From assembly GCA_040112665.1 (NCBI GenBank), contig CP157796.1:994813-1058812 (forward strand): 64,000 nt of DNA. Reading direction: 5' to 3'. Made by a program: the position numbers and the translations under genes. The notes below the pieces were generated by a model. It was not told the origin of the DNA. It was given only the letters and a program-made list of their open reading frames with translations, and ran no database searches. This DNA is from Oceanicaulis sp. Its GTDB lineage: Bacteria > Pseudomonadota > Alphaproteobacteria > Caulobacterales > Maricaulaceae. Shown here piece by piece: positions 53,380 to 62,126 of the stretch. Within the stretch, counting starts at the first letter, position 1; each line of letters begins with the position of its first letter.

Positions 53380-53952
53380 TCACCCCCCGAAGCGCTTGAC
53401 CAGCGCCGCCGGATCGTAGGGGGCGGGCCGGCCCGGTCTGAACAGCCAGGCGAGATAGCCGCCCGCCACGGCGAACGGCAGGCCGATCAGGCCCAGAAGC
53501 GCGCTTTCGCGGACCACGAGCATGTACCCCGAGAACGCCGCCGCGCCGCTGGCGACCGTGATCCCGGCGGCGGTCATGGCCAGCCGGAAGCCGAGCGTCT
53601 GGCCTTCCAGGAAGGCGACCTCGCCCCAGCGCGGCTCGAGCACCCTGTGAACCGCGACCAGCGCAGCCTGAAACGCGAGCGCGTTGTCGGTCCATCCTGC
53701 GCCCTTCGCGCTGCGGCTGCCGAAGGCGATCTCTCCTGACGCCGCGCGTACACGGCAGACGACCTGTGTCTCGCTTCCGGCTGGCTCTACGGTCAGGCGC
53801 ACGCTCTGCGCCGCCTCGACGGGGATGCGTTTGACCAGCCGGCCGGCCTCGGACAGCTCGATCCGGTCGGCGTAGACCGACACCGTCCGCTCGGGCTCCA
53901 GCGGATTGCGGCGGTCGGTCAGTTCGGCCTGAAGCTTTCCCGGTTCGGTCAT
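53380..53952 (-). CDS. Hypothetical membrane protein
   Basis: A 190-aa protein. The N-terminal half (about 1-100) is soluble and strand-rich with TVSVYADRIELSEAGRLVKRIPVEAAQSVRL, similar in character to a PH-like domain. The C-terminal half has two TM helices (about residues 125-147 and 150-170), ending in a short basic tail. No family recognised. It converges with the ATP-grasp gene (3 bp apart) and diverges from usp with 41 bp between. Confidence 0.7.
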   Translation of the reverse strand: MTEPGKLQAELTDRRNPLEPERTVSVYADRIELSEAGRLVKRIPVEAAQSVRLTVEPAGSETQVVCRVRAASGEIAFGSRSAKGAGWTDNALAFQAALVAVHRVLEPRWGEVAFLEGQTLGFRLAMTAAGITVASGAAAFSGYMLVVRESALLGLIGLPFAVAGGYLAWLFRPGRPAPYDPAALVKRFGG

Positions 53953-53993
53953 GGACGCTTGCCGCCTTCGCCAGATCGCGGCACGGTCAGCGT

Positions 53994-54467
53994 ATGACCG
54001 TGCGCAAATTCCTCGTCATTGCAGACGGCTCCGACGAGAGCCGCACAGCGGCATACTTCGCCGCACGCCGGGCGCGCAACACCGGCGGGTCGGTGACGAT
54101 CCTCGCCGTGGCCCAGACCGAGCAGGGCTTCGAGCACTGGCTGGGCGTGGGCGAAACCATGCGCGCCGAAGCCATGGAGGCGGCCGAGACCGCGCTCGAA
54201 AGCCTGGCCGAGGACGTCGAAGGCGTCACCGAAACCCGGCCTGAGCTGATCCTGAAGGAAGGCGATCTGCTCGCCTGCCTCAGAACGCTGGTCGCCGACG
54301 ATCCCTCGATCGCCATCCTCGTGCTCGGCGCGGCCACCGACGGCGGCGGGCCCGGCCCCCTCGTGGGCGCGCTGTCGCGGCCCAGGGGCCTGTTCGAGGA
54401 CCGGCAGATCCCCGTCACCGTGGTGCCCGGCGGGCTGTCGCGCGAGGACGTGAAGGCGCTGAGCTGA
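53994..54467 (+). CDS. Universal stress protein (single domain)
   Basis: A 157-aa UspA-like protein: RKFLVIADGSDESRTAAYFAARRA at the start, LILKEGDLLACLRTLVADDPSIAILVLGAA, and PVTVVPGG at the end. The usual G-2x-G-9x-G nucleotide loop is not clear, so it may not bind ATP. It sits before nfu. Confidence 0.88.
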   Translation: MTVRKFLVIADGSDESRTAAYFAARRARNTGGSVTILAVAQTEQGFEHWLGVGETMRAEAMEAAETALESLAEDVEGVTETRPELILKEGDLLACLRTLVADDPSIAILVLGAATDGGGPGPLVGALSRPRGLFEDRQIPVTVVPGGLSREDVKALS

Positions 54468-54549
54468 GGCTTTTCCCTACTCCTCGAAGGGTTGCGCGCA
54501 GCCGCGCCCGGCGTCACCTGTAGGCGCAAGACCGCCGCTGGAGCTTCTG

Positions 54550-55104
54550 ATGTTCATCCAGACCGAAATCACGCCGAACCCCGAGACGCTGAAATTCCTG
54601 CCCGGCCGGGAGATCAGCCCCGAGGCGCCGCGCGAATTCGCCACCCCTGAAGAGGCGCAAGCCTCGCGCTTGGCCCGCGAGCTCTTCGCTGTCGAAGGCG
54701 TGGTGCGGGTCTTCGCCGGCGCCGATTTCGTCTCGGTGACCAAGGCCGAGGGCGTTGAATGGGCCCATATCCGCCCCGCCGTTCTGGGCGCGATCATGGA
54801 CGCGCTGGAAAGCGGGCAGGACCTGTTCGACGGCGCAGCCGGCGAGGGCGGGGCGGCGCAGTCCGACGATCCCATAATCCGGGAAATCGTCGAAGTGCTG
54901 GACACCCGCGTGCGCCCGGCCGTGGCGCGCGACGGCGGGGACATTGTGTTCCACTCCTACGACGAAGCCAGCGGGATCGTGATGCTGCACATGCGCGGTG
55001 CCTGCGCAGGCTGCCCGTCCTCGACGATGACCCTGAAAATGGGCATCGAGAACCTCCTCAAGCACTACGTGCCCGAGGTGAAGGGCGTCGAGGCGGTGGT
55101 TTAG
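54550..55104 (+). CDS. Fe-S cluster carrier protein Nfu
   Basis: A 184-aa NifU-like protein. An N-terminal Nfu_N domain, MFIQTEITPNPETLKFLPGR, precedes a C-terminal NifU domain with MRGACAGCPSSTMTLKMGIE holding the CxxC that carries a transient [4Fe-4S] cluster, which it delivers to target enzymes. Start at ATG 54550 matches the family. Confidence 0.94.
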   Translation: MFIQTEITPNPETLKFLPGREISPEAPREFATPEEAQASRLARELFAVEGVVRVFAGADFVSVTKAEGVEWAHIRPAVLGAIMDALESGQDLFDGAAGEGGAAQSDDPIIREIVEVLDTRVRPAVARDGGDIVFHSYDEASGIVMLHMRGACAGCPSSTMTLKMGIENLLKHYVPEVKGVEAVV

Positions 55105-55193
55105 GAAAAAGGCTTTTTCAGCCCGCGCGGTTTGATCCTGCGTTCGCCCGCCCTATCGTTCCGGCGTCGATCACGAACCGAACCGGAGCGATC

Positions 55194-55856
55194 ATGTCCG
55201 CCGAGACCCAGAACGCCGAGCCGAACGAAGGTCAGCCGCTGGCCAAGCCCGACCGGCACGCGATCCTGCCCGATCACAGCCTCGAACAGCTGTTCCGCGG
55301 TGCGCGCACCTTCTATTCCTGGGAGGAGCGCGACGTCTCCGACACGACGCTGCGAGCGCTCTACGAGCTTCTTCAGTTCGGACCGACCAGCGCGAACCAG
55401 TCCCCGGCGCGCTTCCTGTTCCTGAAGGGCGAGAGCCAGGAAAAGCTGCGCCCGCATCTGATCGAACCCAATATCGAAAAGACGCTGACCGCCCCGGTGA
55501 CCGTGGTGGTCGCCTGGGACTGGAATTTCCACGACAAGATCCCCGACCTGTTCCCGCACAATCCCGAAGCGAAAGAGTGGTTCGCCTCTGACGAGGCGCG
55601 GTTCGAGAACGGGTTCAGGAACTCCTCGCTCCAGGGCGCCTATCTGATCATGGCCGCCCGTGCGCTGGGGCTCGATTGCGGGCCGATGAGCGGGTTCGAC
55701 AAGGAAGGCGTGGACGAGACCTTCTTCAAGAACGATCCCGAAATGGGCGCCTGGCGGTCGAACTTCCTGTGCAATATCGGCTACGGCACCACCGACAAGC
55801 TGTTCCCCCGCCTGCCCAAGCTGAGCTTCGAGGCCGGCGCCAAGATCCTGAAATAG
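55194..55856 (+). CDS. Nitroreductase family, malonic semialdehyde reductase type
   Basis: A 220-aa FMN oxidoreductase. Family pieces: LFRGARTFYSWEERDVSDTTLRALYELLQFGPTSANQSPARF and LQGAYLIMAARALGLDCGPMSGFD. Long RutE-like members reduce malonic semialdehyde or act on quinones and nitro compounds; no rut genes are nearby. The frame is open further upstream through nfu, but the start ATG 55194 gives the family N terminus. Confidence 0.88.
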   Translation: MSAETQNAEPNEGQPLAKPDRHAILPDHSLEQLFRGARTFYSWEERDVSDTTLRALYELLQFGPTSANQSPARFLFLKGESQEKLRPHLIEPNIEKTLTAPVTVVVAWDWNFHDKIPDLFPHNPEAKEWFASDEARFENGFRNSSLQGAYLIMAARALGLDCGPMSGFDKEGVDETFFKNDPEMGAWRSNFLCNIGYGTTDKLFPRLPKLSFEAGAKILK

Positions 55857-55930
55857 AGGCGGGATCGGAGTGAAGACCGGAACCGCTGCGCTTCATGGTG
55901 CGTTAGCGGGAGCCGTATTATCTTCATGTC

Positions 55931-56572
55931 ATGACCCCTGTTCTCGTACTCGACACGATCGGACCCTGGTGCGCGGCGGCGCTGGACACCGCCAATGGGC
56001 GCTTCGTGCGCGTCGAGGAGATCGGCCGAGGCCACGCCGAGCGCCTGGCCCCGATGGTCGAGGCGCTGCTGGCCGAGGCCGGCCTGCCCGCCGGCGCGCT
56101 GTCGCGCATCGGGGTGAACACCGGGCCGGGCAGCTTCGCCGGCGCGCGGGTGGGCGTGTCGTTCGCGCGCGGTCTGGCGCTGAGCACCGGCGCGCAGGCG
56201 ATCGGGATCGGGCTCCTGCCCGCCCTCGCCCGCCGCGCCGACCCGAAAGCCGAACGCACGGTCATGGCCGTGCATGACGCAAGGCGCGGCGAGCTTCTGT
56301 GGACGATCTTCGCCCATGGCGCCGCGGTGACGGGGCTCGAACGCGGCCGCGCCGAAGACGCGATCGAAGAGCTTGAAGCCTACGGCGACATTCATCTGAC
56401 CGGATCGGGCGCGTCGCTTCTGGGGGCCGATCCGGCCCATTTCGATCCCGCCCCGCCGCTGGACGCGCTGATCGCCCTGACACGCGAGGCCGCCCCCGAC
56501 GCGCCCCGGCCCGCGCCGGTTTACGCCAGGCCGCCCGACGCGAAGCTGCCCGGCGGCGCCGAGCCGGCCTAG
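55931..56572 (+). CDS. tsaB: tRNA threonylcarbamoyladenosine synthesis protein TsaB
   Basis: A 213-aa ASKHA-fold partner of TsaD. VLVLDTIGPWCAAALDT opens it, then RLAPMVEALLAEAGL and GVNTGPGSFAGARVGVSFARGLAL. Needed for t6A37 in ANN-decoding tRNAs. Its usual partner rimI lies beyond the inverted HAD gene. Stop shares CTAG with that gene. Confidence 0.93.
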   Translation: MTPVLVLDTIGPWCAAALDTANGRFVRVEEIGRGHAERLAPMVEALLAEAGLPAGALSRIGVNTGPGSFAGARVGVSFARGLALSTGAQAIGIGLLPALARRADPKAERTVMAVHDARRGELLWTIFAHGAAVTGLERGRAEDAIEELEAYGDIHLTGSGASLLGADPAHFDPAPPLDALIALTREAAPDAPRPAPVYARPPDAKLPGGAEPA

Positions 56573-57243
56573 GCGAAGGCGCGCTCGTGATAGGCGGCTG
56601 AAAGCGCGGCGTAGCTGCCGAACACGCGCTCGGCCCCGGCTGCGGCCAGGCCTCGCCCGTGACCGTCCGGGCAGTGCCCGCCGCCGATGAAGCCCCAGGC
56701 GGTCATCCCGGCCCGGCGCGCGGCGGTGACCCCGTAGACGCTGTCCTCAACCACCAGGCAGTCGGCCGGATCGGCGCACAGCCCGTCCGCGGCGCGCAGG
56801 AACAGGTCCGGCGCGGGCTTGGCGTGCGCCACGTCCGACCCGCCATGGACATGCGCGCCGAACAACGGCGCGAGCCCGGTCTTTCTGAGCTTCATTTTCA
56901 GAACCGGCGTGCGCGAGGACGAGGCGACCGCGCGCGGGCAATCCAGCGAGGCGGCGAACTCGCGCACGCCGTCGATGGCGGCGACTTCGCGTTCCAGTGC
57001 CCGGACCCGCCGGGCTTCGAGCGCGTCCATGAAGCCTGCCGGCAGGCCGCCGCCGTGAACCGCACGATGGTCGGCGTCGAGACCGGCCTCGAAATCCTCC
57101 TCGCTGCAGCCGACATAGCGCGCGATGTAAGCGTCGCGGTCATAGGTCACGCCTAGCTCGGCCATGGCGGCGATCTCGATGTCCACCACGATCGCCTCGG
57201 TGTTCACGAGAACCCCGTCACAATCGAAAATCACGCTATGCAT
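56569..57243 (-). CDS. HAD-superfamily phosphatase (beta-PGM/Gph-like)
   Basis: A 224-aa hydrolase starting MHSVIFDCDGVLVNTEAI (nucleophile Asp in FDCDG). Cap-domain helices follow, then ASSSRTPVLKMKL, and KPAPDLFLRAAD and VVEDSVYGVTAARRAGM (motifs III-IV). The family includes phosphoglycolate and beta-phosphoglucomutase-like enzymes; the substrate is not visible. It sits inverted between tsaB and rimI, normally neighbours. Confidence 0.88.
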   Translation of the reverse strand: MHSVIFDCDGVLVNTEAIVVDIEIAAMAELGVTYDRDAYIARYVGCSEEDFEAGLDADHRAVHGGGLPAGFMDALEARRVRALEREVAAIDGVREFAASLDCPRAVASSSRTPVLKMKLRKTGLAPLFGAHVHGGSDVAHAKPAPDLFLRAADGLCADPADCLVVEDSVYGVTAARRAGMTAWGFIGGGHCPDGHGRGLAAAGAERVFGSYAALSAAYHERAFA

Positions 57244-57279
57244 GCGCCGGCTCCGGAAACTGCGATTGGTGGGGAACCC

Positions 57280-57726
57280 GTGAAACCGCAAAAAGTCTCA
57301 GTGCGAAGCTTCGGCGCCGAAGCGGCCGGCCTGTGCGCGCAGCTGCATGCGGGCGGGTTCGACCCTGGCTGGAGCGAAGCCGAGATGGCGGGCCTTTTGG
57401 GCTCGACCGGGGTGGAGGCGCTGATCCTCAGCGAAGTGGAAACGCCGCTCGCCGTGGCGCTGATCCGCACCATCGCAGGCGAAAGCGAGCTTCTGACGAT
57501 CGCCGTACCTGAGGCGCGCCGCGGCGAGGGGCTCGGCGCACGCCTGCTCGCCGCATGCCTTGATCAGGCGCGGGCGCGCGGCGCCGAGGCGATGTTCCTC
57601 GAAGTGTCGGAAGCGAACGCGCCCGCGCGCGCGCTCTACCTTCGGGCGGGCTTTATCGAGGTCGGCCGCAGGCCGCGCTATTACCGCGACGGCTCGGACG
57701 CGGCGCTGATGCGGCTGGCGCTCTAG
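57280..57726 (+). CDS. rimI: Ribosomal-protein-alanine N-acetyltransferase RimI
   Basis: About 148 aa from GTG 57280, which has a good ribosome site (GGGGA, 5 nt upstream). ATG 57238 is possible and would touch the divergent HAD start inside ATGCAT. GNAT motif: LLTIAVPEARRGEGLGARLLAACLDQARARGAEAMFLEVSEANAPARALYLRAGFIEVGRRPRYY. It acetylates S18 in E. coli; in alphaproteobacteria the target is unproven. Confidence 0.9.
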   Translation: MKPQKVSVRSFGAEAAGLCAQLHAGGFDPGWSEAEMAGLLGSTGVEALILSEVETPLAVALIRTIAGESELLTIAVPEARRGEGLGARLLAACLDQARARGAEAMFLEVSEANAPARALYLRAGFIEVGRRPRYYRDGSDAALMRLAL

Positions 57727-57800
57727 GCGGGCTTTGTATGGACAGGGCTCGGCGGCGGGGCGTATCTAGGGACGTGAAGGTGAGTCAGGGAGGCGCGGCG

Positions 57801-58217
57801 ATGCCGGACCGGATCGAAAAGCTCTGCATCGACAAGGGTCTGCGCATGACCGAGCAGCGGCGCACCATTGCGCGCGTGCTCAGCGAGGCCGACGACCATC
57901 CCGACGCCGAGGAGCTGCACCGCCGCGCCAGCGCCGAGGACAGCCGGATTTCGCTCGCCACCGTCTACCGCACGGTGCGCCTGTTCGAAGAAGCCGGCAT
58001 CATCGAGCGCCACGACTTCCGCGACGGCCGCTCGCGCTATGAAGAAGCCGCCGACGACCATCACGACCATCTCATCGATATGAATTCCGGCGAGGTGATC
58101 GAATTTTTCGACGAAGAGATCGAGCGCCTGCAAGAAGCCATCGCCCGCAAGCTCGGCTACAAGCTCGTCGATCACCGGCTGGAGCTTTACGGCGTGAAGC
58201 TGAAGGACGGCGAGTAG
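57801..58217 (+). CDS. fur: Ferric uptake regulator family protein
   Basis: A 138-aa metalloregulator from MPDRIEKLCIDKGLRMTEQRRTIARVL. DNA-binding: RISLATVYRTVRLFEEAGIIERH. Metal site: HHDHLIDMNSGEVIEFFDEEIERLQ. The CxxC zinc site of E. coli Fur is absent, as usual in this lineage. It probably represses iron uptake genes. Upstream 30 bp contain AGGGAGG as ribosome site. Confidence 0.93.
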   Translation: MPDRIEKLCIDKGLRMTEQRRTIARVLSEADDHPDAEELHRRASAEDSRISLATVYRTVRLFEEAGIIERHDFRDGRSRYEEAADDHHDHLIDMNSGEVIEFFDEEIERLQEAIARKLGYKLVDHRLELYGVKLKDGE

Positions 58218-58266
58218 GGAGCGGTAACTCCCTCCTCCCCTTGCCAGACAGGCGTTTCATCCCCAT

Positions 58267-58297
58267 AACCCCTCGTTCGCGCGCGCGAGGGGTTTCC
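58267..58297 (+). terminator. Hairpin terminator after fur
   Basis: AACCCCTCG (58267-58275) pairs with CGAGGGGTT (58286-58294), followed by TTTCC. It lies 50 bp after fur and 55 bp before miaB, so miaB likely has its own promoter. Confidence 0.7.
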
Positions 58298-58349
58298 GCT
58301 CGCGCCCTGAGCAGCTGAAGTCACGCCGGCGAGGAGGCCGGCTTCGGTC

Positions 58350-59759
58350 ATGAGCGACACGACGCCCGCCCCGGCGCCTTCCGGCGACAAGGCCAAAAAG
58401 CGCCTGTTCATCAAGACCTATGGCTGCCAGATGAACGTGTACGATTCAGATCGTATGCGCGATGTTCTGAGCCCGCTGGGCTATGAGCCGAGCGAGACGC
58501 CCGAGGGGGCGGATCTCGTCATTCTGAACACCTGCCATATCCGCGAAAAGGCCGCCGAGAAGGTCTATTCCGAGCTGGGCCGGCTGAAGCCCCTGAAGGA
58601 GGCCAAGGCCGCCGAAGGCTCGTCGATGACCGTGACGGTGGCGGGCTGTGTGGCCCAGGCCGAAGGCGCGGAGATCCAGCGCCGCGCGCCTGTCGTCGAT
58701 CTGGTGGTCGGCCCGCAGACCTATCACAAGCTTCCCGAGCTGATCGCCAACGTCCATCGCGGCCGAGGCGAAGGCCTCGACACCGAATTCGAGGTCGAGG
58801 AGAAGTTCGACACGCTCGCCGCGCCCGAGCGCCAGGTCGACGGCTACACGGCTTTCGTCACTGTTCAGGAAGGCTGCGACAAGTTCTGCACCTTCTGTGT
58901 GGTGCCCTATACGCGTGGCGCGGAGTGGTCGCGGCCGGCGGATCAGGTGGTGGCCGAGGTGCGCCAGCTCGCCGCCAAGGGCGTCCGCGAGGTCACGCTT
59001 CTGGGCCAGAACGTCAACGCCTATCACGGCGAAGCGCCGGCGGGCGACGAGGCGGGCGGAAGCTGGGGTCTGGGTCGTCTGGTGCGTCATCTCGCGCTGA
59101 TCGGCGGGATCGAGCGCATCCGCTTCACCACCAGCCATCCGCGCGACATGGACGAGGATCTGATCTCGGCCTTCGCCGATACGCCCAAGCTGATGCCGTA
59201 CTTCCACCTGCCGGTTCAGTCGGGCTCGGACAAGATCCTGAAATCGATGAACCGCAAGCACACCGCGGCGGAGTATCTCGACATCATCGCCCGGCTGCGC
59301 GCCGCGCGTCCCGATATCGCGATCTCGGGCGACATGATCGTGGGCTTTCCCGGCGAGACCGAGGCCGATTTCGAGGCCACGATGGAGCTTGTGCGGCAGG
59401 TGAACTACGCCAGCTGCTTCTCGTTCAAATACTCCCGCCGTCCCGGCACGCCGGGCGCGGCCATGTTCGGCCAGGTTGACGAGGCGGTGAAGACCGAGCG
59501 CCTCGCCCGGCTTCAGGCGCTGCTGGCGGAACAGCAGCTCGCCTTCAACCGTTCGATGATCGGCCGCAGGCTGCCGGTGCTGTTCGAGCGCGAGGGCCGG
59601 CATGACGGCCAGCTCTCGGGCCGCAGCCCCTATCTGCAGGCGGTCCATTGCGACGGCCCGGCCTCCCTGATCGGCGAGATCGCCGAGGTGGAGGTCACCG
59701 GCGCCTCGAAGAACGCGCTCGCCGCACGTCTCGTCCCCGAGGAGACCCGCGCCGCGTGA
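58350..59759 (+). CDS. miaB: tRNA-2-methylthio-N6-isopentenyladenosine synthase MiaB
   Basis: A 469-aa radical-SAM methylthiotransferase. N-terminal UPF0004: [17 protein letters not shown] (first cluster Cys), [12 protein letters not shown]. Radical SAM motif [16 protein letters not shown]-terminal TRAM domain with [28 protein letters not shown]. It modifies A37 of tRNA. PhoH overlaps its stop by 4 bp. Confidence 0.97.
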   Translation: MSDTTPAPAPSGDKAKKRLFIKTYGCQMNVYDSDRMRDVLSPLGYEPSETPEGADLVILNTCHIREKAAEKVYSELGRLKPLKEAKAAEGSSMTVTVAGCVAQAEGAEIQRRAPVVDLVVGPQTYHKLPELIANVHRGRGEGLDTEFEVEEKFDTLAAPERQVDGYTAFVTVQEGCDKFCTFCVVPYTRGAEWSRPADQVVAEVRQLAAKGVREVTLLGQNVNAYHGEAPAGDEAGGSWGLGRLVRHLALIGGIERIRFTTSHPRDMDEDLISAFADTPKLMPYFHLPVQSGSDKILKSMNRKHTAAEYLDIIARLRAARPDIAISGDMIVGFPGETEADFEATMELVRQVNYASCFSFKYSRRPGTPGAAMFGQVDEAVKTERLARLQALLAEQQLAFNRSMIGRRLPVLFEREGRHDGQLSGRSPYLQAVHCDGPASLIGEIAEVEVTGASKNALAARLVPEETRAA

Positions 59760-60760
59760 GCCGCTCGCCGAAATCGCGCCGCCCCAGGCGGGAACCGGCC
59801 GAAACCCTCTATTTCGACGACGCCGAGCGGGTGCGCCTGCTCGCCGGGCCGAGCCACGAGAATTTCGCCGTGGTCGAAGCCGAGCTCGGCGTGCGCCTCG
59901 AGGCGCCCGGCGGCGGTCAGGTCATGATCGTCTCCGGCGACGGCCGCGCGCGCACCGAGGCGCGCCGGGTGCTGAGCGCGCTCTATGGCGGGCTGGAAAG
60001 CGGAGTGCAGATCGATCCGCCGGCTGTGAAGGCCGCCTGCCTGATGGCCGACGACGAGCCGGGCGAGGAGATCGACGCGGTCATCCGGGTGCCGCGCGGC
60101 GAGCATTTCGCCGCCCGCACCGACGGCCAGAAAGCCTATGTCCGCGCGCTGAAAAACGAGAAGGCCCACGACATGGTCTTCGGCGTCGGCCCGGCGGGCA
60201 CCGGCAAGACCCTGCTTGCAGTCGCCTACGGCGCCTCCCAGCTGGCGCTGGGCAATGTCGAGCGGCTGGTGATCACCCGCCCCGCGGTGGAGGCCGGCGA
60301 GCGTCTGGGCTTTCTGCCCGGCGATCTGACCGAGAAGATCGACCCTTACCTGCTGCCGATCTGGGACGCCCTGCGCGACGCGCTGGGCCAGCGCGTGTAC
60401 GAGAAGATGCGCGACGAGGGCCGGATTGAAGTCGCCCCGCTCGCCTTCATGCGCGGCCGCACCCTGTCGCGCGCCTTCGTCGTCGTCGACGAGGCGCAGA
60501 ACGCCACCGTGCCGCAAATGCGCATGGTGCTGACCCGCCTGGGCGAAGGCTCGCGCATGGCGGTGACCGGCGATCCGACCCAGACCGATCTTCGGCCCGG
60601 CGAGCCTTCGGGCCTGCCGCACGCCTTGTCGATCCTCGGCGATGTCGAGCGCATCGCGGTGCGCCGGTTCGGCCGGCAGGACGTGGTCCGACACGGCCTG
60701 GTCGCCCGGATCGTCGACGCCTATGAGCGCGACGACGAGCGGCGGGAGACACGCAAATGA
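59756..60760 (+). CDS. PhoH-like ATPase
   Basis: About 334 aa from GTG 59756 (overlapping the miaB TGA). N-terminal KH-like region, then the PhoH ATPase: [19 protein letters not shown] (Walker A), [53 protein letters not shown] (Walker B), and [15 protein letters not shown]. PhoH is often co-encoded with ybeY; it may act on RNA. Confidence 0.94.
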   Translation: MSRSPKSRRPRREPAETLYFDDAERVRLLAGPSHENFAVVEAELGVRLEAPGGGQVMIVSGDGRARTEARRVLSALYGGLESGVQIDPPAVKAACLMADDEPGEEIDAVIRVPRGEHFAARTDGQKAYVRALKNEKAHDMVFGVGPAGTGKTLLAVAYGASQLALGNVERLVITRPAVEAGERLGFLPGDLTEKIDPYLLPIWDALRDALGQRVYEKMRDEGRIEVAPLAFMRGRTLSRAFVVVDEAQNATVPQMRMVLTRLGEGSRMAVTGDPTQTDLRPGEPSGLPHALSILGDVERIAVRRFGRQDVVRHGLVARIVDAYERDDERRETRK

Positions 60761-61224
60761 GCACGCCGCGGCTCGAATTCATGATCGACGACGCGCGCTG
60801 GGAAGGCGCGGCGGGCTTCGAGGCTCTGGCTGAGAAAGCCGTCGAGGCCGGGCTCGCCCGGCTCGACGCGGCAAGGCCGGGCACGGCCGTGGTGCTGTTG
60901 TCGGGCGACGCGGTGCTGCGCGATCTCAATCATCGTTTCCGGGGCAAGGACATGCCCACGAACGTCTTGTCCTTTCCCGCGCCGGAGAGCGAAGGCTATC
61001 CCGGCGATCTCGCGCTGGCCTGGGAAACCTGTGCGCGCGAGGCCGAGGCGGCCGGAAAATCGGTCGTCGAGCACGCCGTGCATCTTGTCCTGCACGGCGT
61101 TCTGCATCTCAATGGACTGGATCATCAGGAGGAAGACGAGGCGGCCGAGTTGGAGGCGCTGGAAAGCGCGGTCCTGACCGGCCTGGGGATCAAAGATCCC
61201 TATCTCGTGGAAACGGAGTCATGA
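60757..61224 (+). CDS. ybeY: Endoribonuclease YbeY
   Basis: A 155-aa metal-dependent RNase of rRNA maturation. The zinc motif HLVLHGVLHLNGLDH (H3XH5XH) is complete, and LNHRFRGKDMPTNVLSFP is typical. It overlaps phoH and corC by 4 bp. Confidence 0.96.
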   Translation: MSTPRLEFMIDDARWEGAAGFEALAEKAVEAGLARLDAARPGTAVVLLSGDAVLRDLNHRFRGKDMPTNVLSFPAPESEGYPGDLALAWETCAREAEAAGKSVVEHAVHLVLHGVLHLNGLDHQEEDEAAELEALESAVLTGLGIKDPYLVETES

Positions 61225-62126
61225 CAGACCCTGCGTCTCGAAGTCTTCTGGCGCGCCTGACGCGCGCCTTCAACCGCCCGGCCAGTCAGGCCGAGCCCGC
61301 CCCTGTCGAGAACGGCGTAAGCGTCGAAGGCGCGGCGGGCGGCGATCTTCTGCTGAACGTGCAGAATTTCCATGAAAAGCGGGTGCAGGACGTCATGGTC
61401 CCGCGCGCCGACGTCACTGCGGTCGACATCGACACCCCGCTGAAAGAACTCGCCAAGATTTTCGGCGAGGCCGCCCATTCGCGCCTGCCGGTGTTCCGCG
61501 AGACCCTCGACGATCCGGTCGGCGTGGCGCACATCAAGGACGTGGTCGGCTATCTGTCGCGTTACGCCGAGCAGGGCGGCGCAGGCGGCGAGGACTGGGG
61601 CGAGGCGAAGATCCTGCCCGCCATCCGCCGGCCGCTTCTGTACGTGCCGCCGTCCATGCGCGCGCTCGACCTACTTCTGAAGATGCAGTCGCGCCGCCAG
61701 CACATGGCGCTGGTCGTCGACGAGTTCGGCGGCACGGACGGCCTTGTGACGCTGGAAGACCTGCTCGAACCGATCGTCGGCGACATCGAGGACGAGCACG
61801 ACGAAACCGAGCCGGCCAGCGTCAAGTCCAAGGGCGCAGCCTGCTGGGAAGCCGATGCGCGCGCGGAGATCACCGAGCTTGAAGCGGTGATCGGCCAGGA
61901 CATCGCCACCGACGAGGAAGAAGCCGACGTCGACACGCTCGGCGGTCTGGTCTTCCGCCTCGCCGGACGCGTGCCCGAGCGCGGCGAAGTGCTGGCCCAC
62001 CCGTCGGGCTTTGAATTCGAGGTGCTCGATTCAGATCCGCGCCGGATCAAGCGCGTGCGCGTGCGTCCCGCCGCGCCCGCGCCTGAAGAGCCGGCGAAAG
62101 CCGCTTCGGCGAACGGCGCGGCGTGA
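61221..62126 (+). CDS. Hemolysin/CorC family protein with CBS domains
   Basis: A 301-aa protein. Two CBS domains (about 55-125 and 130-200): VMVPRADVTAVDIDTPL, FRETLDDPVGVAHIKDVV, LLLKMQSRRQHMALVVDEFGGTDGLVTLEDLLEPIVGDIEDEHDE. A C-terminal CorC_HlyC domain has LGGLVFRLAGRVPERGEVLAHPSGFEFEVLDSD. No TM helices are seen, so it lacks the DUF21 part and probably modulates Mg2+ efflux. Overlaps ybeY and lnt. Confidence 0.92.
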   Translation: MTDPASRSLLARLTRAFNRPASQAEPAPVENGVSVEGAAGGDLLLNVQNFHEKRVQDVMVPRADVTAVDIDTPLKELAKIFGEAAHSRLPVFRETLDDPVGVAHIKDVVGYLSRYAEQGGAGGEDWGEAKILPAIRRPLLYVPPSMRALDLLLKMQSRRQHMALVVDEFGGTDGLVTLEDLLEPIVGDIEDEHDETEPASVKSKGAACWEADARAEITELEAVIGQDIATDEEEADVDTLGGLVFRLAGRVPERGEVLAHPSGFEFEVLDSDPRRIKRVRVRPAAPAPEEPAKAASANGAA

